Shown in pieces: positions 7,272 through 18,185 of a stretch of DNA of 64,000 bases; position 1 is the first letter of the stretch, and every line of letters begins with the position of its first letter. This DNA is from Mycolicibacterium alvei (GTDB lineage Bacteria > Actinomycetota > Actinomycetes > Mycobacteriales > Mycobacteriaceae): NCBI RefSeq assembly GCF_010727325.1, contig NZ_AP022565.1:2480001-2544000 (forward strand). The letters are read 5' to 3'. The notes under the pieces are model-generated. The model saw only the letters and a list, made by a program, of their open reading frames with translations, made no database searches and was not told the DNA's origin. Both the position numbers and the translations under genes were made by a program.

Positions 7272-8201
7272 ATGACGATTTTCGATGAAGTCATGCCTGA
7301 CGCTGCGCCCGCACCCGGGACCGCTGTGTCCCCCGCGCGGACCGCTGTGTCCCCCGCGCGTACCGCTGTGTCCCCCGCGCGGACCGCTGTGTCCCCCGCG
7401 CGTACCGCGACCAACCGCCACTACGCCATGACCGCCCCGGAGTTCTTCACCGTCGAATACGCCATCAACCCGTGGATGGACACCACCGCCCCGGTGGACA
7501 CCGCACTCGCACTGTCGCAGTGGGACGCGCTGCGCCGGGTCTACGCCGACCTCGGCCACACCGTCGACCTGGTGACCCCACGCACCGGTCTGCCCGACAT
7601 GGTCTACGCCGCCAACGGCGGCTTCCTCCTCGGGGACACCGCCGTGGTCGCCCGCTTCGCTTATCCGCAGCGCGCCAGTGAGGCCGACGCCTACGCGGAG
7701 TGGATGACCGCCGCCGGCTACCGCACGGTGTTCACCGATCACATCAACGAGGGCCAGGGCGACCTGCTGCTCGTCGGGTCGAACCTGCTGGCCGGATACG
7801 GTTTTCGCACCGATCGGCGCGCCCACGGCGAGATCGCGGCCGCCACCGGGCTGGACGTGACCAGCCTGGAACTCGTCGACCCGCGCTTCTATCACCTCGA
7901 TACCGCGCTGGCGGTGCTCGACGACTCGACCATCGCCTACTATGCCCCGGCCTTCAGTGACGACGCCCGCCGGCGTATCGGCGAATTGTTCGGCGACGCC
8001 ATCGAAGTCGGCTCTGCGGACGCCTACGTGCTGGGCCTCAACGTGGTGTCCGACGGCAGGCACGTCGTGATGCCCGCCGCTGCCACGGGATTCGCCGACC
8101 AGCTGCGCCGGGCCGGCTTCGAGCCGATCGGCGTCGACCTGTCCGAACTTCTCAAAGGCGGCGGATCCGTCAAATGCTGCACCCTGGAGCGGTATCCATG
8201 A
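7272..8201 (+). CDS. Amidinohydrolase of the DDAH/arginine dihydrolase superfamily
   Basis: A 309-residue guanidino-group-modifying enzyme. After a repetitive N-terminus (residues 17-44, four TAVSPAR heptads) the catalytic domain begins at about HYAMTAPEFFTVEYAINPWM. It has YAANGGFLLGD, the catalytic-His region FYHLDTALAVL and the C-terminal nucleophile Cys in GGSVKCCTLE. Family members hydrolyse arginine or methylarginines to citrulline, or arginine to ornithine. The partners rocD and rocE favour an arginine-to-ornithine role, but this is not proven. Its stop overlaps the rocD start (ATGA). It is the counterpart of the Rv2323c-type protein. Confidence 0.85.
   Translation: MTIFDEVMPDAAPAPGTAVSPARTAVSPARTAVSPARTAVSPARTATNRHYAMTAPEFFTVEYAINPWMDTTAPVDTALALSQWDALRRVYADLGHTVDLVTPRTGLPDMVYAANGGFLLGDTAVVARFAYPQRASEADAYAEWMTAAGYRTVFTDHINEGQGDLLLVGSNLLAGYGFRTDRRAHGEIAAATGLDVTSLELVDPRFYHLDTALAVLDDSTIAYYAPAFSDDARRRIGELFGDAIEVGSADAYVLGLNVVSDGRHVVMPAAATGFADQLRRAGFEPIGVDLSELLKGGGSVKCCTLERYP
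7320..7403 (+). repeat. Four tandem 21-bp repeats in the amidinohydrolase gene
   Basis: Four contiguous 21-bp units start at 7320, 7341, 7362 and 7383, each beginning accgctgtgtcccccgcgcg. The last base alternates g, t, g, t, so the array looks like a duplicated 42-bp dimer. It stays in frame and encodes (TAVSPAR)4 in the N-terminal tail ahead of the catalytic domain. Confidence 0.97.
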
Positions 8202-9448
8202 CCATGGTGGACAGCGTGGACAACCCGGCCATCCCGGACCCCGCGATCGCTGCCGCGATCGCGCTCGACCAGCGCTGTGTCGCCCACAACTACTCACCGC
8301 TGCCGGTGGTCGCGGAGAGCGCCGAAGGAGCCTGGATCACCGATGTGACCGGCCGGCGCTACCTCGATTGTCTGGCGGCCTATTCGGCGGTCAACTTCGG
8401 CCACCGCAATCCCGAGATCATCGCCACCGCCCACGTCCAGCTGGACCGGCTGACACTGGTGAGCCGCGCCTTCCACTCCGACCGCCTCGGTCCGTTCGCG
8501 CAGGCACTGGCCGAACTGTGCGGCAAAGACATGGTGCTGCCGATGAACAGCGGCGCCGAGGCGGTGGAGAGCGGCATCAAGGTGGCCCGAAAATGGGCCA
8601 CGGATGTCAAGGGCGTGCCCGCCGGAGAATCGAATATCGTGGTGGCACACAACAACTTCCACGGTCGCACCACCACCATCATCAGCTTCTCCGACGACGA
8701 GTCCGCGCGCCGCGGCTTCGGCCCCTACACGCCCGGATTCCGCTCGGTGCCGTTCGGAGACCATCGGGCGCTCGCCGAGGCGATCGACGCGAACACCGCC
8801 GCCGTGTTGATCGAGCCGATCCAGGGCGAAGCCGGGATCATCGTTCCGCCCGCCGACTACCTGCCACGGGTCCGCGACATCTGTACCCGCAACAACGTGC
8901 TGCTGATCGCCGACGAGATCCAGTCCGGCCTGGCCCGCACCGGGCGCACCTTCGCCTGTGAGCACTGGGCCGTGATTCCCGACGTGTATCTGCTCGGCAA
9001 GGCCCTGGGCGGCGGCGTGGTGCCACTGTCCGCGGTGGTGGCCGACCGCGAGATCCTGGGAGTACTGCACCCCGGTGAGCACGGCTCCACCTTCGGTGGC
9101 AACCCACTGGCCACGGCCATCGGCACGACGGTCGTCGGCATGCTGCGCCGGGGCGAGTTCCAGCTCCGTTCAACCCAACTCGGTGAGCACCTGCACAACC
9201 GGCTCACCGGGTTGATCGGGCACGGAGTGACGGCCGTGCGCGGTATGGGCCTGTGGGCGGGAGTGGACATCGACCCGGATCTGGGCACCGGCAAACAGCT
9301 CAGCCTGGCGTTGGCCGAACGTGGTGTGCTGGTCAAGGACACCCACGGCTCGACCCTGCGGTTCGCGCCGCCCCTGGTGGTGACCGCCGACGAGCTCGAC
9401 TGGGCTGTTGACCAATTCGCTGACACCCTGAACGAGGCGCGCCGATAA
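8198..9448 (+). CDS. rocD: Ornithine aminotransferase RocD
   Basis: A 416-residue class III PLP aminotransferase from ATG at 8198, overlapping the upstream stop. Motifs include YLDCLAAYSAVNFGHRNPEI, the PLP-phosphate region MNSGAEAVESGIKVARKW, HNNFHGRTTTIISFS, the PLP Asp in LLIADEIQSGLARTGR, and the Schiff-base Lys in LLGKALGGGVVPLSAVV. Ornithine aminotransferase converts ornithine and 2-oxoglutarate to glutamate semialdehyde and glutamate. The family pathway joins proline and glutamate metabolism, fitting an operon that imports and degrades arginine or ornithine. Confidence 0.94.
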   Translation: MTMVDSVDNPAIPDPAIAAAIALDQRCVAHNYSPLPVVAESAEGAWITDVTGRRYLDCLAAYSAVNFGHRNPEIIATAHVQLDRLTLVSRAFHSDRLGPFAQALAELCGKDMVLPMNSGAEAVESGIKVARKWATDVKGVPAGESNIVVAHNNFHGRTTTIISFSDDESARRGFGPYTPGFRSVPFGDHRALAEAIDANTAAVLIEPIQGEAGIIVPPADYLPRVRDICTRNNVLLIADEIQSGLARTGRTFACEHWAVIPDVYLLGKALGGGVVPLSAVVADREILGVLHPGEHGSTFGGNPLATAIGTTVVGMLRRGEFQLRSTQLGEHLHNRLTGLIGHGVTAVRGMGLWAGVDIDPDLGTGKQLSLALAERGVLVKDTHGSTLRFAPPLVVTADELDWAVDQFADTLNEARR

Positions 9449-9475
9449 TCGGTTGATCGGCAGCAAGGAGGCACC

Positions 9476-10984
9476 ATGTCCGCCCCAGCCAACAACCTGA
9501 CCAGCCAGATGTTGCGACGACGACCGGTTTTCGGGGCGCCCGTCGCGCACGGTGCGTCCGATCACCTCAAACGAAGTATCGGCACGTTCCAGCTGACCCT
9601 GTTCGGTGTCGGCGCCACGGTCGGCACCGGTATCTTCATCGTGCTCCAACAGGCGGTCCCCAAAGCCGGCCCCGCAGTATTGGTGTCGTTCCTGGTGGCC
9701 GGCATCGCCGCCGGCCTGTCGGCGATCTGTTATGCCGAAATGGCCTCGGCCGTGCCGGTTTCGGGGTCGACGTACTCCTACGCCTACACCACCATGGGCG
9801 AGTTCATCGCGATGGGCGTCGCGGCCTGCCTGCTCCTCGAATACGGTGTCTCGATGTCGGCCACCGCGGTCGGTTGGAGCGGCTATCTCAATCAACTGCT
9901 GGACAACCTCTTCGGCTGGCGATTGCCGCACGCCCTGTCCGCGGCCCCGTGGGGAGACAACCCCGGTGTCATCAACCTGCCCGCGTCAGTCCTGATCGTC
10001 ATGTGCGCGCTCCTGTTGATCCGCGGCGCAAGCGAGTCCGCCGCGGTCAACACCGTCATGGTGCTCCTGAAACTGTGTGTGCTCGGCATGTTCGTGGCCA
10101 TCGCGCTCACCGCGTTCACCACCGACCACTTCGCCGGGTTCTGGGATAAGGGGTTCACCGGCATCACCGCCGCGGCCGGCACCATCTTCTTCACCTTCAT
10201 CGGTCTGGACGCGGTGTCCACCGCCGGCGATGAGGTGAAGGATCCGCAGAAGACCATGCCCCGGGCGATTCTCGGCGCGCTGATCGTCGTCACCAGCATC
10301 TACATCCTGGTCGCGTTCGCAGGCCTGGGCACCCAATCCGCCGACGAGTTCGGTTCCGACGAGCAGTCCGAGGCCGGATTGTCGGTGATGCTCACCAACA
10401 TCCTGCACGGCCAGACCTGGGCCAGCACCGTGCTGGCCGTGGGCGCGGTGATTTCGATCTTCTCGGTGACCCTGGTGGTGATGTACGGCCAGACCCGCAT
10501 CCTGTTCGCAATGGGACGCGACGGCCTGCTGCCGCCGATGTTCGCAAAGGTCAACCCGCGCACCATGACTCCGGTGAACAACACCATCGTCGTGGCAGCG
10601 GTGACCGGCACCCTGGCCGGGTTGGTACCGCTGGACTATCTGTGGGACCTGGTGTCGATCGGCACCCTGGTGGCATTCATCGTGGTGTCGATCGGGGTGA
10701 TCATCCTGCGGGTACGGGAACCGGACCTGCCGCGCTCCTTCAAGGTTCCCGGATACCCGGTGACACCGGTCATTTCCGTGCTGGCCTGCCTTTTCGTGCT
10801 CTACGGCCTGCCCCACATCACCTGGCTGTGGTTCAGCATCTGGGTCACCCTCGTCCTGTCGTTCTATCTGCTGTGGAGCCGGCATCACAGCGCACTCAAC
10901 GACGGTGGCGACGGGTATATCCCGGGCGCAGCGGCCGATGAAAACGACGTAATGACCACGCCCGGAACCGAGGAGAGCCGATGA
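9476..10984 (+). CDS. rocE: Cationic amino-acid permease RocE (APC family)
   Basis: A 502-residue integral membrane transporter with about 12-14 hydrophobic segments. The first carries the APC signature FGVGATVGTGIFIVLQQAV; others include TIFFTFIGLDAVSTAGDEVK and RILFAMGRDGLLPP, typical of CAT-type arginine/ornithine permeases. A strong RBS aaggagg precedes the ATG by a few bases. It probably imports arginine, ornithine or lysine for the enzymes upstream. Its stop overlaps the start of the usp gene (ATGA). Confidence 0.92.
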   Translation: MSAPANNLTSQMLRRRPVFGAPVAHGASDHLKRSIGTFQLTLFGVGATVGTGIFIVLQQAVPKAGPAVLVSFLVAGIAAGLSAICYAEMASAVPVSGSTYSYAYTTMGEFIAMGVAACLLLEYGVSMSATAVGWSGYLNQLLDNLFGWRLPHALSAAPWGDNPGVINLPASVLIVMCALLLIRGASESAAVNTVMVLLKLCVLGMFVAIALTAFTTDHFAGFWDKGFTGITAAAGTIFFTFIGLDAVSTAGDEVKDPQKTMPRAILGALIVVTSIYILVAFAGLGTQSADEFGSDEQSEAGLSVMLTNILHGQTWASTVLAVGAVISIFSVTLVVMYGQTRILFAMGRDGLLPPMFAKVNPRTMTPVNNTIVVAAVTGTLAGLVPLDYLWDLVSIGTLVAFIVVSIGVIILRVREPDLPRSFKVPGYPVTPVISVLACLFVLYGLPHITWLWFSIWVTLVLSFYLLWSRHHSALNDGGDGYIPGAAADENDVMTTPGTEESR

Positions 10985-11862
10985 CCGTCGTCGTCGGGTA
11001 TCTCGCGGGCAAGGGCGGAGCGTCGGCGCTGCACCTCGGGGTGGGTGCGGCCCGTACCCTGAACACGTCCCTGGCCGTGGCCACCGTCGTCCCGCGATCG
11101 TGGCTGAACCCGTCACCGGCCCGCGTCGACGCCGAATATGCCGAGTACGCAGCACAGTTGGCGGAATCCTCGGCCGAACAGGCACGCAAGTACGTGGCCG
11201 CGCTCGACGGTCGCCTTGAGGTCAGCTTCCACAAGTTCGCGCACCGGTCGGTGTCCGACGGGCTGATGGCAGCCGTCGGAGAGCTCGACGCCGAACTACT
11301 CGTGCTCGGGTCCGCATCGGAGGGCCAACTGGGCCAGGTGGTAGTGGGCTCGACCGCCGACCGGCTGCTGCACTCCTGCCCGGTTCCGCTGGCCCTCAGT
11401 CCGCGCGGCTACCGACGATCGAAATCGGCTGCGCTGGTGCGCATCACGTGCGCCTACCCCGGATCCCCCGAAGCGGTGGCGGTGGTCCAGCAGGTGGCCG
11501 ACCTGAGCCGGCGTCTGGGCATCCCGATGCGGCTGGTCACGTTCGCAGTGCGGGGACGCAACATGTATCCGCCGACTGTCGGACTACACGCCGAGGATGC
11601 CATCCTGCAGGAGTGGGCGAAACAGGCCCGACAGGCGCTGCTGCGCCTGAAGGACGACAAGGTCATCGGTGACGAGGTGGAACTTCAGGTCGTCACCGGC
11701 AACAACTGGAGCGACGCGATCGATGCCATCGACTGGATCGACGGCGAAATCCTGGCAATCGGGACCTCGCCCGGTGGCACGGTCGCCCGGGTCTTCCTGG
11801 GCTCACACGGGTCAAAGATCCTGCGGCACAGCCCGGTTCCAGTGCTCGTTCTCCCGGGCTGA
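10981..11862 (+). CDS. Two-domain universal stress protein
   Basis: A 293-residue protein with tandem Usp domains, about 1-140 and 145-293. The first contains LLVLGSASEGQLGQVVVGST. The second ends with ILAIGTSPGGTVARVFLGSH and SPVPVLVLPG, matching the G-x2-G-x9-G-(S/T) ATP-binding pattern. It is the last gene of the arginine/ornithine operon, as in the M. tuberculosis Rv2319-Rv2323 arrangement. The function is unknown; a nucleotide-dependent regulator of the permease is one possibility, since the two genes overlap. Confidence 0.9.
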   Translation: MTVVVGYLAGKGGASALHLGVGAARTLNTSLAVATVVPRSWLNPSPARVDAEYAEYAAQLAESSAEQARKYVAALDGRLEVSFHKFAHRSVSDGLMAAVGELDAELLVLGSASEGQLGQVVVGSTADRLLHSCPVPLALSPRGYRRSKSAALVRITCAYPGSPEAVAVVQQVADLSRRLGIPMRLVTFAVRGRNMYPPTVGLHAEDAILQEWAKQARQALLRLKDDKVIGDEVELQVVTGNNWSDAIDAIDWIDGEILAIGTSPGGTVARVFLGSHGSKILRHSPVPVLVLPG

Positions 11863-11875
11863 CCGCGACGGATCG

Positions 11876-12799
<924 letters not shown>

Positions 12800-12808
12800 T
12801 CAATGGGA

Positions 12809-13648
12809 TCAGAGCTCGGCGATGATCTGCTGTCGTTTCACCGTGTACTCGTCGTCGCTGATGGCACCGGTGGCGCGCAAGGTCTCCAGTTCCTGAAGGC
12901 GTTGGGCGGTCGAGGGCGCCGGCGGCGCAGGGAACGATGCCGACGACGGAACCGGCGCGGCTGCCGGCGGGGCCGACGCCGCGTGCTGGGCGGTCACGCG
13001 CCGCACCACGGCCTGGACCTGCTCACGCACCGCCGGATTGGCCCGCAGGTCGACCATGTTGTCGATGCCGATGCCGTTCGCCTTGAGGATCTGCAGGATC
13101 TCCATCAGCGGGCCGGCCTGACCAGTCAGGTCGTAGGTCTGGTTCTCCTCGGCGAGCGTGAACGTCGCCGGCATCAGCCCGCTGACCAGACTGCTTCTCT
13201 CCCAATCGATCCGGTACTCGTTGGTGGTCGGGTCGACCAGCACGGCCAGTCTTCGGTTGGTGATCATCGGCAGCCGCGACACTGACGCCAGCACCCGGTC
13301 CTGACTGGCGAACGGTGCAATGCCGGGTCCGGAGATCTGCAGATCCAACTTCACCAACGGCTGCTCGTTGATGCGGGTGCCGGTCTCGTGGATACCGGTG
13401 ACCTGAGCCAGAGCCAGTACACCCACCTGTTCGAGCTTCTCGTTCTGCGCCGCCGACTTCGATCCCGCGGCCGTGATCCCGAGCGGGATCAAGACGTCGA
13501 TGGCGGTGATCAACAGGCCCACCCAGAACATCCACTTCAGCAACGGATCGGCTCCGGAGACGAAGTAGATGACCAGGAAGATCGGGCCGACGATGCCACA
13601 CATCAACACGAAGGCCTGAATGCGCACGTACCGCCAGAATGTGGACAT
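12809..13648 (-). CDS. Membrane protein with C-terminal SHOCT domain
   Basis: A 279-residue protein from ATG at 13648 (MSTFWRYVRIQAFVLMC). Two N-terminal membrane helices (about 10-30 and 36-58) are followed by a soluble beta-rich region with NEKLEQVGVLALAQVTGIHE. A Pro/Ala-rich linker leads to a terminal SHOCT motif (LQELETLRATGAISDDEYTV). It corresponds by position to the Rv0686-type membrane protein next to tuf. SHOCT modules are oligomerisation or tethering elements; a specific role is unknown. The open frame continues 51 codons upstream without a better start. Confidence 0.8.
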   Translation of the reverse strand: MSTFWRYVRIQAFVLMCGIVGPIFLVIYFVSGADPLLKWMFWVGLLITAIDVLIPLGITAAGSKSAAQNEKLEQVGVLALAQVTGIHETGTRINEQPLVKLDLQISGPGIAPFASQDRVLASVSRLPMITNRRLAVLVDPTTNEYRIDWERSSLVSGLMPATFTLAEENQTYDLTGQAGPLMEILQILKANGIGIDNMVDLRANPAVREQVQAVVRRVTAQHAASAPPAAAPVPSSASFPAPPAPSTAQRLQELETLRATGAISDDEYTVKRQQIIAEL

Positions 13649-13704
13649 CACAGGCTCCTGCCGTCGGTTGGGCGCCCTCAGATTAGCGCCCACGGGCACC
13701 CTGG

Positions 13705-14550
13705 TCAGGAGTGAACGACGCCACCCGTCGAGCCGTCCACCGGCACGGTCTGCTGCTGCATCGACGACGGGCCCAGCATCCGGTACAACGGCCAGGTCCA
13801 CCGATAGCCACCGCCGCTCGAGCGGGCGTAGCTGGTGTGCACCGCCACCGCGGTGGCAGTCACCTCGTCGGCGTCCTCGTCGTAGTCACAGACCGCATCG
13901 CCGCGATCGCACACGCTGATCGTCCGACTGCCGATCGACGGCGACAGCGGCGCGGGAGCGTGGGCCAGGATCGGCCAGTCCTGCGCGACGCCCTTCCCTT
14001 TCCCGGTGCCGCTCACCATGCTGGCCGTACCCAGGTTGACGGTGGGATCGGCCGGCAGGCGGTCACCGTCGGCGACCAACAGAGCCGCCGTCAGATTCGG
14101 ACTGTCCGCCAGTGCGGCCAGATTGCGGTGGACCACCATCGCGCCCTGCGAATAGCCGGCCAGCACCACCTCGCTGGAAGGGCACCGCTGGGTGAATCCG
14201 GCATATTGATTCGCCAACGCCGCCACCCCGGTGTCGACACTGCTCATGAAGCCACCCCAGCCCAGCACATCGCCGTCCGCGGGCACCGGCGCAGCCGGGT
14301 AGACCACCGCCTCGGCCGTCATCGTGCGACCGTCCTGCTGCACCCACACGGACAAATCACGTAGGGAGTTGTAGATCACCCGGCCCATGCCGGCATCAAC
14401 CGTCGGATCGTCACGTTCACCCGAACCGGCTACGCCGATCCAGTGCACGTCAGGACATCCGGGGCTCGCTGCCGCCGGTCCCGTCAAGCCGATCAGTGCC
14501 GCACCGGCGACCACGCCGGCGCCCACCAGCGCAGCTATCGTTCGAAACAT
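13705..14550 (-). CDS. Secreted cutinase-family esterase
   Basis: A 281-residue serine hydrolase from ATG at 14550 with a Sec signal peptide (MFRTIAALVGAGVVAGAALI, cleavage probably after AAAS). Mature motifs are VHWIGVAGSGERDDP at the oxyanion region and VVLAGYSQGAMVVH at the nucleophile elbow. DAVCDYDEDADEVTATAVAV probably carries the catalytic Asp, and VHTSYARSSG the final His. Mycobacterial cutinase-like proteins are lipases, phospholipases or thioesterases acting in the envelope. It sits between tuf and the SHOCT gene, in line with both. Confidence 0.88.
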   Translation of the reverse strand: MFRTIAALVGAGVVAGAALIGLTGPAAASPGCPDVHWIGVAGSGERDDPTVDAGMGRVIYNSLRDLSVWVQQDGRTMTAEAVVYPAAPVPADGDVLGWGGFMSSVDTGVAALANQYAGFTQRCPSSEVVLAGYSQGAMVVHRNLAALADSPNLTAALLVADGDRLPADPTVNLGTASMVSGTGKGKGVAQDWPILAHAPAPLSPSIGSRTISVCDRGDAVCDYDEDADEVTATAVAVHTSYARSSGGGYRWTWPLYRMLGPSSMQQQTVPVDGSTGGVVHS

Positions 14551-14674
14551 CGCCCGACCCCCATACCCTTTGTCTCTGTGGGGTCCATCGCCCCACCCGC
14601 CACCTGCGTTACACCACTGCGCCAATCAGAACGGAAGGCCGACCGCCCGGGTGACGCTCGGCAGCTTGCATACA

Positions 14675-14708
14675 AAAACCCCCGAGATCCGGAGATCTCG
14701 GGGGTTTT
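14675..14708 (-). terminator. Intrinsic terminator after tuf
   Basis: A perfect 11-bp stem, cccccgagatc (14679-14689) and gatctcggggg (14694-14704), has a 4-nt loop and is flanked by AAAA and TTTT. On the minus strand it lies 20 bp past the tuf stop. It can act in both directions. Confidence 0.93.
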
Positions 14709-14728
14709 CGCAGTACCAGGTCAGATCA

Positions 14729-15919
14729 TCACTTGACGATCTTGGTGACCCGGCCGGCGCCGACGGTACGGCCGCCCTCGCGAATCGCGAAACGCAGGCC
14801 CTCGTCCATGGCGACCGGCTGGATCAGCACGACGGAGATGTCGGTGTTGTCACCGGGCATCACCATCTCGGTGCCCTCGGGCAGGGTAACCACGCCGGTC
14901 ACGTCCGTGGTACGGAAGTAGAACTGCGGACGGTAGTTGTTGAAGAACGGCGTGTGACGACCGCCCTCGTCCTTGGACAGGATGTAGACGCTGCCCTCGA
15001 ACTCGGTGTGCGGGGTGGTGGTGCCGGGCTTGACCACAACCTGGCCACGCTCGACGTCCTCGCGCTTGATGCCGCGGACCAGCAGACCGACGTTGTCGCC
15101 GGCCTGGCCCTGGTCGAGCAGCTTGCGGAACATCTCCACACCGGTGACCGTGGTCTTGGTGACGGTCGGCCTGATGCCGACGATCTCGACCTCTTCGTTG
15201 ACGTTGACCACGCCACGCTCGATACGGCCGGTCACCACGGTGCCACGACCGGTGATGGTGAAGACATCCTCGACGGGCATCAGGAACGGCTTGTCGGTTT
15301 CACGAACCGGATCCGGAATCGAATCGTCGACGGCCTGCATGAGGTCCTCGATCGACTTGACCCACTTCGGGTCACCTTCGAGAGCCTTCAGCGCCGAGAT
15401 CGGGATGACCGGGGCTTCCTCGTCGAAGTCCTGGGCGGCCAGCAGTTCGCGGACCTCCATCTCGACCAGTTCCATGATTTCTTCGTCGTCAACCATGTCG
15501 GCCTTGTTCAGGGCGACGAGGATGTAAGGCACACCCACCTGGCGAGCAAGCAGAACGTGCTCGCGGGTCTGAGGCATCGGGCCATCAGTCGCGGCCACCA
15601 CCAGGATCGCACCGTCCATCTGAGCCGCGCCGGTGATCATGTTCTTGATGTAGTCGGCGTGACCGGGAGCATCGACGTGAGCGTAGTGGCGCTTGTCCGT
15701 CTGGTACTCCACGTGGGAGATGTTGATCGTGATACCACGAGCCTTCTCTTCGGGAGCCTTGTCGATCTGATCGAAGGCAAAGCTCTCGTTGAGGTCCGGG
15801 TACTTGTCATGCAGGACCTTGGTGATCGCTGCAGTCGTGGTGGTCTTGCCGTGGTCGACGTGACCGATGGTGCCGATGTTCACGTGCGGCTTGGTCCGCT
15901 CGAACTTCGCCTTCGCCAC
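14729..15919 (-). CDS. tuf: Elongation factor Tu
   Basis: A 396-residue translational GTPase that delivers aminoacyl-tRNA to the ribosome. It begins [20 protein letters not shown]; the P-loop is GHVDHGKTT, switch II is DAPGHADY, and the guanine-specificity motif is NKADMVDD. The C-terminal barrel ends [13 protein letters not shown]. The start codon is GTG at 15919. It is the last gene of the rpsL-rpsG-fusA-tuf operon, 77 bp after fusA, and is followed by a strong terminator. Confidence 0.99.
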   Translation of the reverse strand: MAKAKFERTKPHVNIGTIGHVDHGKTTTTAAITKVLHDKYPDLNESFAFDQIDKAPEEKARGITINISHVEYQTDKRHYAHVDAPGHADYIKNMITGAAQMDGAILVVAATDGPMPQTREHVLLARQVGVPYILVALNKADMVDDEEIMELVEMEVRELLAAQDFDEEAPVIPISALKALEGDPKWVKSIEDLMQAVDDSIPDPVRETDKPFLMPVEDVFTITGRGTVVTGRIERGVVNVNEEVEIVGIRPTVTKTTVTGVEMFRKLLDQGQAGDNVGLLVRGIKREDVERGQVVVKPGTTTPHTEFEGSVYILSKDEGGRHTPFFNNYRPQFYFRTTDVTGVVTLPEGTEMVMPGDNTDISVVLIQPVAMDEGLRFAIREGGRTVGAGRVTKIVK

Positions 15920-15996
15920 TGTGGTGTCCTCCTGGACTTGTTGGTGCTTGAGTAAGCAGTTTCGATTTCTTCAGTTGTGGTCCCGACGGAGACGGA

Positions 15997-18099
15997 CTAC
16001 TGACCCGTCGCCTTCGCGATGATCTCCTTCGACACGTTCGCCGGAACCTCAGCGTACGAGTCAAACACCATGGAGTAGTTCGCCCGACCCTGGGTCTTCG
16101 ACCGAAGGTCTCCGACATAGCCGAACATCTCCGACAGAGGCACGGCCGCCTTGACAACGCGTGCGCCGCTGCGCTCTTCCATGGCCTGGATCTGACCACG
16201 GCGGGAGTTCAGGTCGCCGATCACTTCACCCATGTAGTCCTCGGGCGTGATGACCTCGACGGCCATGATGGGCTCCAGGATGACCGGTTGGGCCGCCTGG
16301 GCGGCCTTCTTCAGCACCTGCGAACCCGCCACCTTGAACGCCATTTCCGAGGAGTCGACCTCGTGATAAGCGCCATCGAGCAGCGTCACCTTCAGGTTCA
16401 CCAGCGGGTAGCCGGCCAACACGCCGTACTGCATGGCGTCCTGCGCACCGGCATCCACCGACGGGATGTACTCACGCGGAACGCGGCCACCGGTGACCTT
16501 GTTCTCGAACTCGTAGGTGGCACCGTCCTCGCCGCTGAACGGCTCGATGGAGATGAGCACCTTCGCGAACTGGCCCGATCCACCCGTCTGCTTCTTGTGG
16601 GTGAACTCGACCTTGTCGACCTTCTTGCGAATGGTCTCCTTGTAAGCCACCTGGGGCTTGCCGACATTGGCCTCGACCTTGAACTCGCGACGCATCCGGT
16701 CGACCAGGATGTCCAGGTGCAGCTCGCCCATACCGCCGATGACGGTCTGGCCGGTCTCCTGGTCCAGGTGCACCTTGAAGGTCGGATCCTCTTCGGCGAG
16801 CTTCTGGATCGCGGTGCCCAGCTTCTCCTGGTCACTCTTGGTCTTGGGCTCGATGGCCACCTGGATCACCGGATCCGGGAAGGTCATCGACTCCAGCACG
16901 ATCTGCTGGCTCGCATCGCACAGGGTGTCGCCGGTGGTGGTGTCCTTCAGACCGATCACCGCGTAGATGTGACCGGCAGACGCCGACTCGACCGGGTTCT
17001 CCTTGTTGGCGTGCATCTGGAACAGCTTGCCCAGCCGCTCCTTCTTGCCCTTGGTCGCGTTCACAACCTGCGCACCGGACTCGACCTTGCCCGAGTACAC
17101 CCGGACGTAGGTGAGCTTGCCGAAGAACGGGTGCACGGCGATCTTGAACGCCAGCGCCGCGAACGGCTCGTCGGTCGAAGGCTTGCGAACGACCTCTTCG
17201 TCCTCCTTGCCGGGGACGTGGCCCACGACGGACTCGACGTCCAGCGGGGACGGGAGGTAATCGATCACGGCGTCCAGCATGGGCTGCACACCCTTGTTCT
17301 TGAACGCGCTGCCGCACAGCACCGGGTACAGCTCGCTGTTCACGGTCAGCTTGCGGATGCCGCCCTTGATCTCATCGATCGTGAGTTCCTCGCCGCCGAG
17401 GTACTTCTCCAGAAGCGCCTCGTCGGTCTCGGCGACGGTATCCAGCAGTTCGCTGCGGTACTCGGCTGCCTTGTCGGCCAAGTCGGCGGGAATCTCGACG
17501 ACCTCGTAGCTCTCACCGAGCTTCGTCTCGCCGCGCCACACCTTGGCGTTCATCTCGACCAGGTCGATGATGCCTTCGAAGTCGTTCTCGGCACCGATCG
17601 GCAGCTGGATCACCAGCGGCTTGGCTCCGAGGCGGTCCTTGATGGTCTGCACGGTGAAGTAGAAGTCCGCACCGAGCTTGTCCATCTTGTTGACGAAACA
17701 GATCCGCGGCACGTCGTACTTGTCGGCCTGACGCCACACCTGCTCGGACTGCGGCTCGACACCCTCTTTGCCGTCGAACACGGCAACGGCGCCGTCAAGG
17801 ACACGGAGCGAGCGCTCCACCTCAACGGTGAAATCGACGTGCCCGGGGGTGTCGATGATGTTGATCTGGTTGTCGTTCCAGAAACAGGTGACAGCCGCGG
17901 AGGTAATGGTGATACCCCGCTCCTGCTCCTGCTCCATCCAGTCGGTCGTCGAAGCGCCGTCGTGCGTCTCGCCGATCTTATAATTGACGCCGGTGTAATA
18001 AAGGATCCGCTCGGTCGTCGTCGTCTTGCCGGCGTCGATGTGCGCCATGATGCCGATGTTGCGGACCTTGTTCAGGTCTGTCAGCACGTCCTGTGCCAC
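15997..18099 (-). CDS. fusA: Elongation factor G
   Basis: A 700-residue ribosomal translocase GTPase, with GTG start at 18099. The G-domain motifs are [40 protein letters not shown] and [10 protein letters not shown]. Domain IV carries [15 protein letters not shown], and the C-terminus ends [11 protein letters not shown]. The length is typical of mycobacterial EF-G1. It sits in the str operon between rpsG and tuf. Confidence 0.99.
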   Translation of the reverse strand: MAQDVLTDLNKVRNIGIMAHIDAGKTTTTERILYYTGVNYKIGETHDGASTTDWMEQEQERGITITSAAVTCFWNDNQINIIDTPGHVDFTVEVERSLRVLDGAVAVFDGKEGVEPQSEQVWRQADKYDVPRICFVNKMDKLGADFYFTVQTIKDRLGAKPLVIQLPIGAENDFEGIIDLVEMNAKVWRGETKLGESYEVVEIPADLADKAAEYRSELLDTVAETDEALLEKYLGGEELTIDEIKGGIRKLTVNSELYPVLCGSAFKNKGVQPMLDAVIDYLPSPLDVESVVGHVPGKEDEEVVRKPSTDEPFAALAFKIAVHPFFGKLTYVRVYSGKVESGAQVVNATKGKKERLGKLFQMHANKENPVESASAGHIYAVIGLKDTTTGDTLCDASQQIVLESMTFPDPVIQVAIEPKTKSDQEKLGTAIQKLAEEDPTFKVHLDQETGQTVIGGMGELHLDILVDRMRREFKVEANVGKPQVAYKETIRKKVDKVEFTHKKQTGGSGQFAKVLISIEPFSGEDGATYEFENKVTGGRVPREYIPSVDAGAQDAMQYGVLAGYPLVNLKVTLLDGAYHEVDSSEMAFKVAGSQVLKKAAQAAQPVILEPIMAVEVITPEDYMGEVIGDLNSRRGQIQAMEERSGARVVKAAVPLSEMFGYVGDLRSKTQGRANYSMVFDSYAEVPANVSKEIIAKATGQ

Positions 18100-18185
18100 G
18101 GAAGTCTTCCCAACTTTTCGCTTGCTTGATTAGGTGTTCGTTTGCGCGCCCACTGGCACCCGACGCTGGATGCCGAGCGCGGATA

